A stretch of 34,166 nucleotides of DNA from Roseovarius sp. (GTDB lineage: Bacteria; Pseudomonadota; Alphaproteobacteria; Rhodobacterales; Rhodobacteraceae). Position 1 is the stretch's first letter, and each line of letters begins with the position of its first letter. The position numbers and the translations under genes were made by a program. Below are positions 1 to 8,942 of this stretch, piece by piece. The stretch spans positions 1-34,166 of the forward strand of contig NZ_JAGPVV010000218.1 in assembly GCF_018066915.1 (NCBI RefSeq). Reading direction: 5' to 3'. The notes below the pieces were generated by a model that saw only the letters and a program-made list of their open reading frames with translations, was not told the origin of the DNA and ran no database searches.

Positions 1-882
1 AGATCCGGCGCGCGCGCCGCTCAAGCTATGGGTCAGTTCGAGATTGCGCCGAGTTGCAGCGTCGATCTGCATCACGCGCGTCTCGTTTTCCCGAACGGGC
101 GGGCGCAGCAGGGGCAATTTGCCCTTTTGCGTGATATCGAGCCAATCGACGATGGCCCCCATGGCGGCCATCTCGGGCCGGGTGAAGGCCCCGTAGGCGT
201 CGAGCGTCTCGACGCCGTAGAGCTGGCAAAGCCGCCGGGCGCCGGCCGTGCTGTCAAAGGCGGCTTGCCCCAGCCCCGTGAGGGACGCGCCCGATTCAGA
301 GACCAATTCACCCAAACTCGGGATATCGCCATCGGTCAGCAGCACCTCGCGGGGGGCGAGGCGGGCCAATTCGGGGCCAAGCCGCGCTGGCGTCAGCGGC
401 ATGACATGGAAGGCACCGGTGGAAATATCGACCCAAGCCAGCGCACCTTCGCCGCGCAGATTTGCAAAGCTGGCCAGGTAATTGTGACGGCGCGCGTCGA
501 GCAGGCTTTCTTCGGTCAGGGTGCCGGGGGTGACGAGGCGCACCACCTCGCGCCGGACCACGGATTTGGCCCCGCGTTTCTTGGCCTCGGCGGGGTCCTC
601 CATCTGTTCGCAGACCGCAACGCGAAAGCCTTTGCGAATGAGGGTCAAGAGATAGCCCTCGGCGGCATGGACGGGCACGCCGCACATGGGGATATCCTGA
701 TCGAGATGTTTGCCGCGTTTGGTGAGCGCGATATCCAGCGCCTCGGCAGCGGCGGCGGCATCGTCAAAGAAGAGTTCGTAGAAATCGCCCATGCGGTAGA
801 AGAGCAGCGCTTGCGGGTACTGCGCCTTGATCTCGAGATATTGCGCCATCATCGGCGTTACGGTTGATCCCGTGGTGTTCAC
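1..882 (-). CDS. mutS: DNA mismatch repair protein MutS, N-terminal part (cut by the window edge)
   Basis: MutS binds mismatched bases and starts methyl-directed mismatch repair with MutL. The frame is open from a GTG at 882 to base 1, giving 294 codons, about a third of a normal 850-900 residue MutS; the clamp and ATPase domains lie outside the window. The mismatch-reading motif GDFYELF is present, with the Phe and Glu that contact the mispair at about residues 34 and 36, followed by the domain I signatures [13 protein letters not shown] and [14 protein letters not shown]. An ATG pair at 852/849 is an alternative start; the GTG adds ten residues and is weakly supported. It is divergent from the ribokinase gene, with 138 bases between the two starts. 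Family assignment is firm. Confidence 0.95.
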   Translation of the reverse strand, partial: MNTTGSTVTPMMAQYLEIKAQYPQALLFYRMGDFYELFFDDAAAAAEALDIALTKRGKHLDQDIPMCGVPVHAAEGYLLTLIRKGFRVAVCEQMEDPAEAKKRGAKSVVRREVVRLVTPGTLTEESLLDARRHNYLASFANLRGEGALAWVDISTGAFHVMPLTPARLGPELARLAPREVLLTDGDIPSLGELVSESGASLTGLGQAAFDSTAGARRLCQLYGVETLDAYGAFTRPEMAAMGAIVDWLDITQKGKLPLLRPPVRENETRVMQIDAATRRNLELTHSLSGARAGS

Positions 883-988
883 CTGCGTCCCCCTATTCCT
901 CGGGTGACCTTACAAATCCATGCTGCGGGGTGAAAGACCAAAGCGCGATTGCGGGCGGGCGCGAGGGTGTTATCCTTGGACGAGTAAG

Positions 989-1024
989 ATGAGTATTTGG
1001 GCCAAGAAGAAGCGGGCGGGATGA
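989..1024 (+). CDS. possible 11-codon leader ORF before the ribokinase gene
   Basis: An ATG at 989 opens a short frame ([11 protein letters not shown]) whose TGA at 1022-1024 overlaps the ribokinase ATG at 1021 in an ATGA arrangement. Such an overlap would allow translational coupling. The ribosome site in front of 989 is weak (GAG within CGAGTAAG). The block may instead be a conserved leader sequence that acts as RNA or DNA. No function is claimed. Confidence 0.25.
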   Translation: MSIWAKKKRAG

Positions 1025-1884
1025 TTTTCAATCTTGGGTCAATCAATGCCGATCACGTCTACCGCGTGGCGCATTTGCCGCGTGCGGGGGAAACCGTGGC
1101 GGCGCAGGGCTATGCGCGGTTACTGGGGGGCAAGGGGGCGAACCAGTCGATTGCCGGGGCGCGGGCCGGAGGGCAGGTGGTGCATATCGGCGCGGTGGGC
1201 GCGGATGGGGATTGGATGGTTGCCGCCTTGGCGGATGCGGGCGTGGATGTGCGGCACGTGCGTCAGGGGCCGGTCGTGTCGGGGCATGCGGTGGTCACGG
1301 TCGAGGAGGGCGGCGAGAATGCGATTGTGATCCATGCCGGGGCCAATCGGGCGCTGCGGTTGCAGGATGTTGAGGCGGCGTTGGCGGAGGCGGGGCCGGG
1401 CGATTGGCTCTTGATGCAGAACGAGACAAATTTGCACGTCGAGGCGGCGCGGATGGCGGAGGCCAAGGGGCTGCGCATTGCCTATTCTGCGGCGCCCTTT
1501 GATGTCGCGGCGGTGCGGGCGGTTTTGCCCCATGTCACGCTCTTGATGCTGAACGAGGGCGAGGCGGGGCAGATGGCGCGGGAGATGGGCGAGATTGCCG
1601 TGCCGATGCTCTGTGTCACGCGGGGGGCGCGGGGCGTGCTCTGGACCGAGGCGGGCGTGGGAGAAACAGTCACTATTCCAGCACCAAAGGTGGTTGCGGT
1701 CGATACAACCGGGGCCGGGGATACCTTTGCCGGGTATCTGGTCGCGGGGTTGGCGGCGGGGTTGGAGCCGCGTTCTGCGCTGCGCCGTGCGGTTTCCGCC
1801 GCCGCCATTTCGGTCACGCGCCCCGGTGCGTCGGGGGCGATTCCCATGGCGGCGGAGGTCGCGGCGTTTCTGGCTCAGGAGTGA
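1021..1884 (+). CDS. rbsK: ribokinase, PfkB family sugar kinase
   Basis: Transfers phosphate from ATP to ribose or a related sugar in the cytoplasm. The 287-residue length is normal for ribokinases (about 300). The N-terminal PfkB signature [18 protein letters not shown] is at residues 34-51, and the C-terminal signature [12 protein letters not shown] carries the catalytic base Asp near residue 234 and the anion hole. [12 protein letters not shown] at the N-terminus is the usual beta-strand and sugar-contact start. I chose the ATG at 1021 because it begins exactly at this strand; a TTG at 997 would add eight unrelated residues. No ribose transporter lies nearby, so the substrate is inferred from family. 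Its 3' end overlaps the convergent msrA by 10 bases. Confidence 0.88.
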   Translation: MIFNLGSINADHVYRVAHLPRAGETVAAQGYARLLGGKGANQSIAGARAGGQVVHIGAVGADGDWMVAALADAGVDVRHVRQGPVVSGHAVVTVEEGGENAIVIHAGANRALRLQDVEAALAEAGPGDWLLMQNETNLHVEAARMAEAKGLRIAYSAAPFDVAAVRAVLPHVTLLMLNEGEAGQMAREMGEIAVPMLCVTRGARGVLWTEAGVGETVTIPAPKVVAVDTTGAGDTFAGYLVAGLAAGLEPRSALRRAVSAAAISVTRPGASGAIPMAAEVAAFLAQE

Positions 1885-2543
1885 CCGGCGAAGGGCGCAT
1901 CCTTGCCCCAAAGCTCTTTGACGCGCGCATCACGTCCGCAGGCGTCGCGGTAGAGTTTATAGGCGCTGGCCTTGGTCCGGGGGCCAAAGCGGGTGAGGAT
2001 AATCTCGCTGCTCTTGTAATAGTCCTGATGATAGGCCTCGGCAGGATAAAAGCGCTGGGCGTTCAAGATCGGCGTCACGATCTGTTTGCCCAAGGCGGAT
2101 TTTGCCTCGGCGATGGCGCTCTCGGCGATACGCTTTTCGGCCGCATCAGTGACGAAAATCGCGGTGCGGTAACTCTCGCCCCGGTCGCAGAATTGGCCGC
2201 CCGCGTCGGTCGGATCGACCGAGCGGAGGAAGAGGTGCAGGAGTTGCGCCCGCGTGACCTGCGTGGGGTCGAAGGTGATTTGCACCGCCTCGTAATGGCC
2301 GGTGCCGCCGGCAGTCACCTGTTTGTAGCTGGGGTTCTCGACGGTGCCGCCGGTAAATCCCGATTCGGCCGCAATCACGCCCCGGACCTGTTCAAAATCT
2401 GATTCGACACACCAGAAGCAGCCGCCTGCGACGATGAGCGTTTCCGTCTCTGCTGCATGCGCCCGGCCACCGTGGACGCAGAGGCCGATGAGGATCAGCG
2501 CGGCGAGCAGCGCCGCCTTGAGTTCGCGAAGATGTGTCAGCAT
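1875..2543 (-). CDS. msrA: exported peptide methionine sulfoxide reductase MsrA
   Basis: Reduces the S epimer of methionine sulfoxide in proteins. The nucleophile is the first Cys of GCFWCVE, about residue 42. Family motifs [29 protein letters not shown] and YHQDYY are all present in order. The first 30 residues are a basic segment, a hydrophobic stretch ([11 protein letters not shown]) and an AHA-A cleavage-like end, so the enzyme is probably periplasmic. The ATG at 2543 is preceded by GGAGGG at good distance; an upstream ATG at 2582 would spoil the signal peptide. It lies downstream of argG and tpm on the same strand, with a 128-base gap that may hold its own promoter. Confidence 0.92.
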   Translation of the reverse strand: MLTHLRELKAALLAALILIGLCVHGGRAHAAETETLIVAGGCFWCVESDFEQVRGVIAAESGFTGGTVENPSYKQVTAGGTGHYEAVQITFDPTQVTRAQLLHLFLRSVDPTDAGGQFCDRGESYRTAIFVTDAAEKRIAESAIAEAKSALGKQIVTPILNAQRFYPAEAYHQDYYKSSEIILTRFGPRTKASAYKLYRDACGRDARVKELWGKDAPFAGHS

Positions 2544-2671
2544 GGTCTTTGCCCTCCTGCTTTGGTGGTCATCATGGCGCAAGTGGCGGGTGACGCCAAA
2601 CGACGACGCTGTGATGTCACGCGCAGTTGAGCAATGTTTCGCTTTTTCTGCGCCAATCGGCGAAAGAAGGC

Positions 2672-3310
2672 TCAGCGCGGGGCAAGGTGCAGCGCCAGTT
2701 CGCGTGCGGGGCAGACACCCTTGAGCCCGCCGGGCACGTCGAGATCGGCAAGCTGGGTGATCTGGTAGTGGGGGGCGTAATGGGTGCGCACCTCTGCCGC
2801 CGTCACGGAAAAGGGCGGGCCTGCCATGATCGCGGGATCGTATTCGAAGGTCACGAGCAATTGCGGGGCGGTGCCAGTCAGCACCCGCATATGAGCGGTA
2901 TAGCGTGCGCGCATGTCGTTGGGCAGGGCCACGAGAGCGGCGCGGTCATAGACCGCGTCTACCGGCCCGAGCAGATCGGGGGTGAGCGCGAAAATGTCGC
3001 CTGCGAAGATGGTGACACCGGGGGCGGCATAGGCGCGGAGCGGGCCATGCTCGGTGATGTCGGGTGTGACGCCCAGTTCCTTGAAAAGCTGACCCACGGC
3101 AATGTCGCTGAGTTCCGCGCCCGCCACCCGGTAACCTTGGGCCAAGAGCCAGGCGATATCGCGGGTCTTGCCACAGAGGGGCAGGAAAATCCGCGCGCCG
3201 GGATCAAGACCCAACGCGCCGATATGGGCCGAGAGCATGCGATTGACCGCGCCCTCGTGAAAGCCGATCTGCATGTTTTCCCAACGGGTATGCCAAAAAT
3301 CGGCCTCCAT
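2672..3310 (-). CDS. tpm: thiopurine S-methyltransferase family protein
   Basis: A SAM-dependent methyltransferase of the bacterial TPMT family, which methylates thiols and, in some bacteria, selenium or tellurium compounds. The 212-residue length fits. It starts with the family signature [16 protein letters not shown], then [19 protein letters not shown] (SAM-binding loop) and [11 protein letters not shown]. It starts five bases after the argG stop, with the ribosome site inside the end of argG, so the two are almost surely co-transcribed. The physiological substrate cannot be read from the sequence. The neighbouring msrA suggests a loose oxidative or chalcogen stress theme, but that is inference. 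Confidence 0.88.
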   Translation of the reverse strand: MEADFWHTRWENMQIGFHEGAVNRMLSAHIGALGLDPGARIFLPLCGKTRDIAWLLAQGYRVAGAELSDIAVGQLFKELGVTPDITEHGPLRAYAAPGVTIFAGDIFALTPDLLGPVDAVYDRAALVALPNDMRARYTAHMRVLTGTAPQLLVTFEYDPAIMAGPPFSVTAAEVRTHYAPHYQITQLADLDVPGGLKGVCPARELALHLAPR

Positions 3311-3315
3311 GATGG

Positions 3316-4542
3316 TTAGCCCTTGAGCCTGCGGTTGCGGGCGGCGAGGAGTTTCAGGCGCAGCGCATTGAGCTGGATGAAGCCTGCGGCGTCTTTTTGA
3401 TCATAGGCGCCGGCGTCATCCTCGAAGGTGACATGCGCCTCGGAATAGAGGCTGTGATCGGACCAGCGGCCAACACAGGACACCGAGCCTTTGTAGAGCT
3501 TGAGGCGCACGGTGCCGGTGACATGTTCCTGGCTTTTGTCGATGGCGGCCTGAAGCATATAGCGTTCGGGCGAGAACCAGAAGCCGTTATAGATCAGCTC
3601 GGCATAGCGCGGCATGAGCGAATCCTTGAGATGGCCTGAGCCGCTATCAAGGGTGATCTGTTCGATGCCGCGATGCGCCTCGAGCAGGATGGTGCCGCCC
3701 GGTGTTTCGTAGATGCCACGCGATTTCATTCCCACAAAGCGGTTTTCCACGAAATCGAGCCGCCCGATGCCATGTTTGCGGCCAAACTCGTTGAGATCGG
3801 TCAGGATCGTGGCGGGGCTGAGGGCGGCGCCATTGATGGCCACGGCATCGCCACGCTCGAAGCTGACTTCGATATATTCGGGCGTGTCGGGTGCATCCTC
3901 GGGGCTGACGGTGCGCTGATAGACGTAATCGGGGGCCATTTCGGCGGGGTCTTCGAGCACGCGGCCTTCTGATGAGGTGTGCAGCAGATTGGCATCGACC
4001 GAAAAGGGAGCCTCGCCACGCTTGTTCTTGGCGATCGGAATCTGGTTTTCCTCGGCGAAGGCGATGAGCTTGGTCCGACTGGTCAAATCCCAGAGCCGCC
4101 AGGGCGCGATCACCTTGATATCGGGGTTGAGCGCGTAGGCCGCAAGCTCGAACCGCACCTGATCGTTGCCCTTGCCGGTGGCGCCATGGGCCACGGCATC
4201 GGCGCCGGTCATGGCGGCAATCTCGACCAGACGTTTGGAGATCAGCGGGCGGGCGATGGAGGTGCCCAAGAGGTAGAGCCCTTCGTAGAGCGCATTGGCG
4301 CGGAACATCGGAAAGACGAAATCGCGCACGAATTCTTCGCGGACATCCTCGATATAGATATTCTCGGGCTTGATCCCCAGCAACTCGGCCTTTTGGCGCG
4401 CGGGGTCCAGTTCCTCGCCCTGACCGAGATCGGCGGTGAAGGTCACCACCTCGCAGCCATATTCGGTCTGGAGCCATTTCAGGATGATCGAGGTATCGAG
4501 GCCCCCGGAATAGGCCAGAACAACTTTTTTGGGCGCGGACAT
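3316..4542 (-). CDS. argG: argininosuccinate synthase
   Basis: Joins citrulline and aspartate with ATP to make argininosuccinate, the penultimate step of arginine synthesis, in the cytoplasm. At 408 residues it is the standard length. The ATP pyrophosphatase loop AYSGGLDTS is at residues 10-18, followed by [23 protein letters not shown] and [18 protein letters not shown], which are the ATP, citrulline and aspartate site motifs. The ATG at 4542 is the only sensible start. It heads a leftward unit with tpm. The 125-base gap to the divergent membrane-protein gene holds facing TTGAC-type -35 sequences around a palindromic GCTAGC. Confidence 0.98.
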   Translation of the reverse strand: MSAPKKVVLAYSGGLDTSIILKWLQTEYGCEVVTFTADLGQGEELDPARQKAELLGIKPENIYIEDVREEFVRDFVFPMFRANALYEGLYLLGTSIARPLISKRLVEIAAMTGADAVAHGATGKGNDQVRFELAAYALNPDIKVIAPWRLWDLTSRTKLIAFAEENQIPIAKNKRGEAPFSVDANLLHTSSEGRVLEDPAEMAPDYVYQRTVSPEDAPDTPEYIEVSFERGDAVAINGAALSPATILTDLNEFGRKHGIGRLDFVENRFVGMKSRGIYETPGGTILLEAHRGIEQITLDSGSGHLKDSLMPRYAELIYNGFWFSPERYMLQAAIDKSQEHVTGTVRLKLYKGSVSCVGRWSDHSLYSEAHVTFEDDAGAYDQKDAAGFIQLNALRLKLLAARNRRLKG

Positions 4543-4611
4543 GTCATTCCCCTTGCGTCAAATCTGGCTGGCGGAGTAGCGGCTTTTGCGATGATGGGCA
4601 AGTGGACGCGG

Positions 4612-4656
4612 TTGACTGCGCCTCTGGTTGTGCTAGCCACATCAGGCAATTGTCAA
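4612..4656. promoter_or_regulatory. candidate overlapping divergent promoters (argG / membrane protein)
   Basis: TTGACT at 4612-4617 on the plus strand and TTGACA on the minus strand (plus TGTCAA, 4651-4656) face each other around a palindromic GCTAGC at 4632-4637. Each -35 is 15-16 bases from a TAGC-type -10 (TAGCCA rightward, TAGCAC leftward). The rightward start would fall near 4646, 22 bases before the membrane protein ATG. The -10 elements are weak, so this is a candidate only. Confidence 0.35.
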
Positions 4657-4667
4657 AAGGTGCGATT

Positions 4668-5405
4668 ATGGCGGCGTGGCGTATTTTCATCCATTCGGTG
4701 CAGATGATTTTCAACAACCTGCCGCAGGTGGTGCGCATTGTCTTGGTGCCGATGGGGATCGGGATTGCGGTGATCGCCCTGTTTGCGGTTCTGGGTGTCT
4801 CGATGGACGGGACGGATGCCGAGGGTGCGACGGGGGGACAGATCGCGGGGCTGATCCTCTTGGCGCTTGTCCTGATCGGTCTGGCGCTCTGGGTCATTGT
4901 GGCGTGGCACCGCTTTATCCTCTTGGCGGAATATCCCCGAGGCTGGGTGCCGATGCTGCGCACGGATCGCATGCTGTCTTATATCGGACATTCGCTCTGG
5001 CTTGGCCTTGTGATGATGGGCCTGATGTTGCCCCTCTTTCTGCTGGTTGGGGTTATTGGCGGGCTGGCCCCTCTGATTGTCACCATTGTGAGTGTCGTGG
5101 TGATTGTGGCGGCCAATGTGGTGTTCTTTCGGCTCTCGACGATGCTGCCTGCGGCGGCGATTGGACAGCCGCTTACGCTGAAAGAGGCGTGGACCGCGAC
5201 CGAAGGCAGCAGCGTCACGATCCTGATCCTTGTTCTCATTCTGGGTGCGGCGCAATTCGCGCTGCAGCTTTTGCTGGGGCTGCTGCTCTTGGCGCCGGTG
5301 ATCGGGGCCGTGTTGATGGTGCTGGGCACGGTGGTGTCGGGTCTGGTCAATATCAGCGTTCTGACCACGCTTTACGGCTATTATATCGAAAAGCGCGCGC
5401 TCTGA
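4668..5405 (+). CDS. uncharacterised integral membrane protein, about six helices
   Basis: I do not recognise a functional family. The 245 residues contain about six hydrophobic segments, near residues 22-44, 58-80, 107-130, 133-155, 183-205 and 206-230, so the protein sits in the inner membrane. Between helices 2 and 3 is a charged loop (WHRFILLAEYPRGWVP), and between helices 4 and 5 is AIGQPLTLKEAWTAT. This layout resembles bacterial six-helix proteins of unknown function that are sometimes described as glycerophosphoryl-diester or YciC-like membrane domains, but I cannot confirm that. The ATG at 4668 follows AAAGGTG at a suitable distance. It is followed 39 bases later by ilvA on the same strand and may be co-transcribed with it. 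Confidence 0.75.
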   Translation: MAAWRIFIHSVQMIFNNLPQVVRIVLVPMGIGIAVIALFAVLGVSMDGTDAEGATGGQIAGLILLALVLIGLALWVIVAWHRFILLAEYPRGWVPMLRTDRMLSYIGHSLWLGLVMMGLMLPLFLLVGVIGGLAPLIVTIVSVVVIVAANVVFFRLSTMLPAAAIGQPLTLKEAWTATEGSSVTILILVLILGAAQFALQLLLGLLLLAPVIGAVLMVLGTVVSGLVNISVLTTLYGYYIEKRAL

Positions 5406-5444
5406 GCCTTGTCAGGGGGGCACGATTGCGGCACTGAGGCGGGC

Positions 5445-6683
5445 ATGACCGAGTTTCAGGAAAATGCCCGCGCCGCAGAGGCCGCGATGCGCGCCGTGTT
5501 CGAGCCGACACCGCTCCAACGCAATGATCACCTGTCCGAGCGCTATGGCGCCGAGATCCTGCTCAAGCGCGAGGATCTGAGCCCGGTGCGCTCCTACAAG
5601 CTGCGCGGGGCGTTCAATGCGATGCGCAAGGTGCTGGCGGCGCGGCCGGAAACCGCGACATTTGTCTGTGCCAGTGCGGGCAATCACGCGCAGGGCGTGG
5701 CCTATATGTGCCGGCACTTTGGTGTCAAGGGCGTGATTTTCATGCCGGTGACGACGCCGCAACAAAAGATTGGCAAGACCGAGAAATTTGGCGGCGATGC
5801 GGTGGCGATCCGGCTGACGGGCGACTATTTCGACGACACGCTGGCGGCGGCGCAGGCCTATTGTGCGCAGGTGGGTGGGCATTTCCTGTCGCCCTTCGAT
5901 GATGAGGATGTGATCGAGGGTCAGGCCAGCGTTGCGGTCGAGATCGAGGCACAGTTGGGCGGGATGCCCGATCACCTCATTTTGCCGGTGGGCGGTGGCG
6001 GGCTCTCGGCGGGCGTGCGTAGCTATGTTGGCGCGCGCGTGGCGCTGACGCTGGTGGAACCGGCGGGGGGCGCGTGCCTGGGTGCGGCGCTGGCGGCGGG
6101 GGCGCCTGTGCGCTTGCGGCATGTGAACACCTTTGCCGATGGGGCGGCGGTGGCGCAGATCGGCGCGCGCACATTCGCGCGGCTGGCGGATCTTGATCCT
6201 GCGCAGGCGATGGTGATCGAAGAGGACCGGCTCTGCACCACCATGCTGGAAATGCTGAATATCGAGGGGATCGTGCTCGAGCCTGCAGGGGCGCTGGCGG
6301 TCGATGCGCTTAAGGATATGGCAGAGGCGATCCGGGGCAAGACGGTGGTGTGTGTTACCTCGGGCGGGAATTTCGATTTCGAGCGGTTGCCCGAGGTCAA
6401 GGAGCGGGCGCAGCGGTTTTCGGGTGTGAAAAAGTATTTCATCCTGCGGATGCCGCAGCGGCCCGGCGCGCTGCGCGAGTTTCTGGAGATTTTGGGACCA
6501 GAGGACGATATCGCCCGGTTCGAATATCTCAAGAAATCGGCGCGCAACTTTGGCTCTGTGCTGATCGGGATCGAGACGACGCGGCCCGAGAATTTTGCGC
6601 CGATCCTGACGCGGCTGGATGCGGCGGGTTTCGAGTATCGTGACATCACGCGGGATGAGGTGTTGGCAGAGTTCCTGATCTGA
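5445..6683 (+). CDS. ilvA: threonine ammonia-lyase (threonine dehydratase)
   Basis: A PLP enzyme that converts threonine to 2-oxobutanoate and ammonia, the first step toward isoleucine. The Schiff-base lysine is Lys52 in SYKLRGAFN; SAGNHAQGVAY binds substrate and GGGGLSAGV binds PLP phosphate. The catalytic domain takes about 330 residues and is followed by one ACT-like regulatory domain beginning at KYFILRMPQRPGALREFLE. The 412-residue length matches the shorter, single-regulatory-domain form rather than the two-domain enzyme of about 510 residues. The ATG at 5445 was chosen over an upstream GTG or ATG because it gives the normal N-terminus. It ends three bases before the convergent HPt gene. 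Confidence 0.94.
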   Translation: MTEFQENARAAEAAMRAVFEPTPLQRNDHLSERYGAEILLKREDLSPVRSYKLRGAFNAMRKVLAARPETATFVCASAGNHAQGVAYMCRHFGVKGVIFMPVTTPQQKIGKTEKFGGDAVAIRLTGDYFDDTLAAAQAYCAQVGGHFLSPFDDEDVIEGQASVAVEIEAQLGGMPDHLILPVGGGGLSAGVRSYVGARVALTLVEPAGGACLGAALAAGAPVRLRHVNTFADGAAVAQIGARTFARLADLDPAQAMVIEEDRLCTTMLEMLNIEGIVLEPAGALAVDALKDMAEAIRGKTVVCVTSGGNFDFERLPEVKERAQRFSGVKKYFILRMPQRPGALREFLEILGPEDDIARFEYLKKSARNFGSVLIGIETTRPENFAPILTRLDAAGFEYRDITRDEVLAEFLI

Positions 6684-6686
6684 GGG

Positions 6687-7022
6687 TCAGGCGGCGATGA
6701 CCTGTGCCAGACCGGCGATGAATTCGGATTTCGAGCGCGTGTAGCACTCGAGCACAGCGTCGAGGTCGATGCCCGCATGCTGGCCGGTGGCGGCGGCGCG
6801 TTCGCCCCGGTGGCACAGATCGGCAAAGGCGGCAAAGCCGAGATTGAGCGCGCTGCCCTTGAGGAAATGCAACAGCGCCTCGAGGTTTGCGCCGGCATCC
6901 GGCAGGCGCAGTTTCCCGATCTCGGTATCCACCTCGTCAAGAAAAAGCTCTACCACCTCGGCAAAGGCGTCAGCCCCGATTTCATCGCGCAGGTCCTGCA
7001 CGCGGCCCCAGTCGATCATCAT
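6687..7022 (-). CDS. stand-alone HPt (histidine phosphotransfer) domain protein
   Basis: A 111-residue protein that is almost only an HPt four-helix domain. HFLKGSALNLGF places the phospho-accepting His at about residue 52, with the Lys-Gly-Ser that normally follow it. Such proteins shuttle phosphate between a hybrid kinase and a response regulator. There is no kinase nearby. The divergent neighbour at 7162 is a receiver-phosphatase, which makes it the natural partner; this pairing is inference from position. The ATG pair at 7022/7019 follows GGAGGG. Confidence 0.88.
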   Translation of the reverse strand: MMIDWGRVQDLRDEIGADAFAEVVELFLDEVDTEIGKLRLPDAGANLEALLHFLKGSALNLGFAAFADLCHRGERAAATGQHAGIDLDAVLECYTRSKSEFIAGLAQVIAA

Positions 7023-7101
7023 CTACCCTCCGATACCTGCACCCAAGATTGGGCGCAAAGGGCTGATAAAGGGTTAAGCCGCGCCGAAAAGCCGTGCGAA
7101 T

Positions 7102-7124
7102 TTTAACATTCACCTCCTGTTAAA
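7102..7124. promoter_or_regulatory. inverted repeat in the divergent HPt / receiver-phosphatase region
   Basis: TTTAACA (7102-7108) and TGTTAAA (7118-7124) form a perfect 7-base inverted repeat with a 9-base spacer in an AT-rich patch of an otherwise GC-rich intergenic region. It lies between two divergent genes, so it could be an operator for both. No known regulator is recognised. Confidence 0.35.
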
Positions 7125-7161
7125 TCCTGCGGGCCTAGGAAAGGGGGCGGACAGTGCAAAG

Positions 7162-8448
7162 GTGGCCCGAGTGCGATCACGAGTGGAACAGGCGGCAGAG
7201 GCGGATGCAGGCGGCGGGGTGATCCAGCGCGTTCTGGTGGTGGATGACAGCCGATTGCAGCGGCGGATTCTGACCGCCTCGTTGCAGCGCTGGGGATTCG
7301 AGGTGCAAGAGGCGGATTCGGGCGAGGAGGCGCTGCGGCTCTGTCGGGATCATCCGCCCGATCTGGTGATGAGCGACTGGATGATGCCGGGGCTGAGCGG
7401 GCTTGAATTCTGTCGGCGATTCAGAGAGATGCCGCGTGAGAGCTATGGCTATTTCATCCTCCTGACCTCGAAGAGCGACAAGGATGAGGTGGCGCTGGGC
7501 CTTGATGCCGGGGCGGATGATTTTCTGACCAAGCCGGTCAATGCCGCCGAATTGCGGGCGCGGATTTCGGCGGGGGCGCGTATCCTGCGGATGCAGCGCG
7601 AGCTGACCGAAAAGAACAGGCTGATCAAATCGACGCTGGATGAATTGCAGACGCTCTATGATTCGCTCGACAGCGATCTGATCGAGGCGAAGAAGCTGCA
7701 ACAATCGCTGGTGAGCGAGCGCTATCGCGATTTTGGCGCGGCAGAGGTGTCCTTGATGTTGCAATCGGCAGGGCACGTGGGCGGCGATCTGGTGGGGATG
7801 TTTCCGATTGGGGCCACGCGCATCGGACTCTATGGCATTGACGTGTCAGGGCATGGGATCAGTTCGGCGCTGATGACGGCGCGGTTGGCGGGGTATCTGT
7901 CGGCCTCTGTGCCCGAGCAGAACCTCGCCCTACGCAAGACGCGCGATGGTCGGTTCGTGGCGCGCCCGCCCGCGCAGGCGATTGCGATGCTGAATCGGTT
8001 GATCATGTCAGAGATGGAGACCGAGCATTATTTCACCCTCGTGCTGGCCGATGTCGATCTGGAAACCGGGCGGGTGATCCTGTCTCAGGCGGGGCATCCG
8101 CATCCGGCGTTGCAGCGGGCCGATGGCACGGTGGAATTTGTTGGCGCGGGCGGCTTGCCGGTGGGCCTTATTGACGGGGCCGAGTTTGAGCAATTCGAGG
8201 TGCAGATGGGGCCGGGCGACCGGCTCTTGATCCATTCCGACGGGGTGATCGAGTGTGCGGGCCAATCCGGCGCGCTGTTGCAGGAGGAGGGGCTGGCCGC
8301 GATCCTGCGCGATCTGCGGCAAACGCGTGGCATGGCGCTGCTCGAATCGCTGATCTGGAAACTGTCGGAATTTGCCGGGGATGCCGAGTTTACCGATGAT
8401 ATTTCCGGTGTTCTGCTCGAATTCAAAGGCAGCGGATTTCCCGGCTGA
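7162..8448 (+). CDS. response regulator with PP2C-type (RsbU/SpoIIE-like) phosphatase output
   Basis: The N-terminal receiver has acidic Asp28/Asp29 (VLVVDDS), phospho-acceptor Asp72 (VMSDWMMPG) and Lys124 (FLTKPVN). A coiled-coil linker follows (about residues 140-190). The C-terminal domain carries the PP2C metal-binding Asp motifs VGGDLVG, DVSGHGISSALM, HSDGVIE and FTDDIS. Proteins of this build usually dephosphorylate an anti-sigma antagonist, so phosphorylation of the receiver is coupled to a sigma switch. No anti-sigma or antagonist gene is visible here. The start is uncertain: GTG at 7162 gives 428 residues, while GTG at 7219 begins right at the receiver. A 22-codon frame from a GTG at 7154 with a strong AAGGGGG site ends in a GTGA overlap with 7219. 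The 3' end overlaps the convergent NUDIX gene by 26 bases. Confidence 0.9.
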   Translation: MARVRSRVEQAAEADAGGGVIQRVLVVDDSRLQRRILTASLQRWGFEVQEADSGEEALRLCRDHPPDLVMSDWMMPGLSGLEFCRRFREMPRESYGYFILLTSKSDKDEVALGLDAGADDFLTKPVNAAELRARISAGARILRMQRELTEKNRLIKSTLDELQTLYDSLDSDLIEAKKLQQSLVSERYRDFGAAEVSLMLQSAGHVGGDLVGMFPIGATRIGLYGIDVSGHGISSALMTARLAGYLSASVPEQNLALRKTRDGRFVARPPAQAIAMLNRLIMSEMETEHYFTLVLADVDLETGRVILSQAGHPHPALQRADGTVEFVGAGGLPVGLIDGAEFEQFEVQMGPGDRLLIHSDGVIECAGQSGALLQEEGLAAILRDLRQTRGMALLESLIWKLSEFAGDAEFTDDISGVLLEFKGSGFPG

Positions 8449-8866
8449 CGAAATGCCGGTCCCCGGCATTGCCCAGCTCCTGCGCCGCCTGATCGGGTGT
8501 GATCCAGACCGCGCGATGACCCGGCTCGCTGGGGGGGCCCAGCCGCCGAACCGGATGGGCGCGGTAGATGATGCAGAGCTTTTCCGCCCAGAACCCGTAT
8601 TCCGGCATATAGGTAAAGCGGCGAAACGCGCCCAACCGCCGGGGCCGGGCGATGAGCCAGCCGGTTTCCTCGAATACCTCGCGATAGAGCGCCTGCACCG
8701 GTGATTCGCCGGGATCAATGCCACCGCCGGGCAATTGCAGCTCTCGCAGCGGTTCCGCCTGATGGGTCACGAGCAGCCGGCCGCGATGCGGCAGGATGGC
8801 GTAGGCGCCGGGGCGCAGGCGATAGGCCACTTCGGGCCGCGGGCTATCTCCGAATCGTCTGATCAT
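8423..8866 (-). CDS. NUDIX hydrolase
   Basis: Nudix enzymes cleave nucleoside diphosphates linked to another group. The 23-residue Nudix box is complete, from GGIDPGE through the REVFEETGW end, near residues 59-82 of a 147-residue protein. The substrate cannot be read from the sequence. The ATG at 8866 has GAGAGG in front; a frame extending to 8944 would run through the promoter region and overlap the hslO start. It is divergent from hslO (76 bases between starts) and its 3' end overlaps the receiver-phosphatase gene. Confidence 0.87.
   Translation of the reverse strand: MIRRFGDSPRPEVAYRLRPGAYAILPHRGRLLVTHQAEPLRELQLPGGGIDPGESPVQALYREVFEETGWLIARPRRLGAFRRFTYMPEYGFWAEKLCIIYRAHPVRRLGPPSEPGHRAVWITPDQAAQELGNAGDRHFVSREIRCL
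8452..8470. other. perfect hairpin just after the receiver-phosphatase stop
   Basis: AATGCCGG (8452-8459) and CCGGCATT (8463-8470) form an 8-base perfect stem with a 3-base loop, three bases past the stop of the plus-strand gene and inside the end of the convergent NUDIX gene. There is no T run, so it is not a classic intrinsic terminator. It may protect the 3' end of the mRNA. Confidence 0.35.
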
Positions 8867-8942
8867 CTGGCACCTCTCTTGGGGTTGGCTTGTCCTGACG
8901 GTACAGGCGCGATATGCCAAGTCGAGACCCAAAGGAAAGCCC

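Noticed and set aside
28-867. Long plus-strand open frame across the mutS region
   Set aside because: It is the antisense shadow of the GC-rich mutS frame; the minus strand gives a clear MutS N-terminus with its mismatch-binding motif.
2584-2671. Hairpin-like sequences between msrA and tpm as a terminator
   Set aside because: Stems of only four bases and no T run on the transcribed strand; not a supportable terminator.
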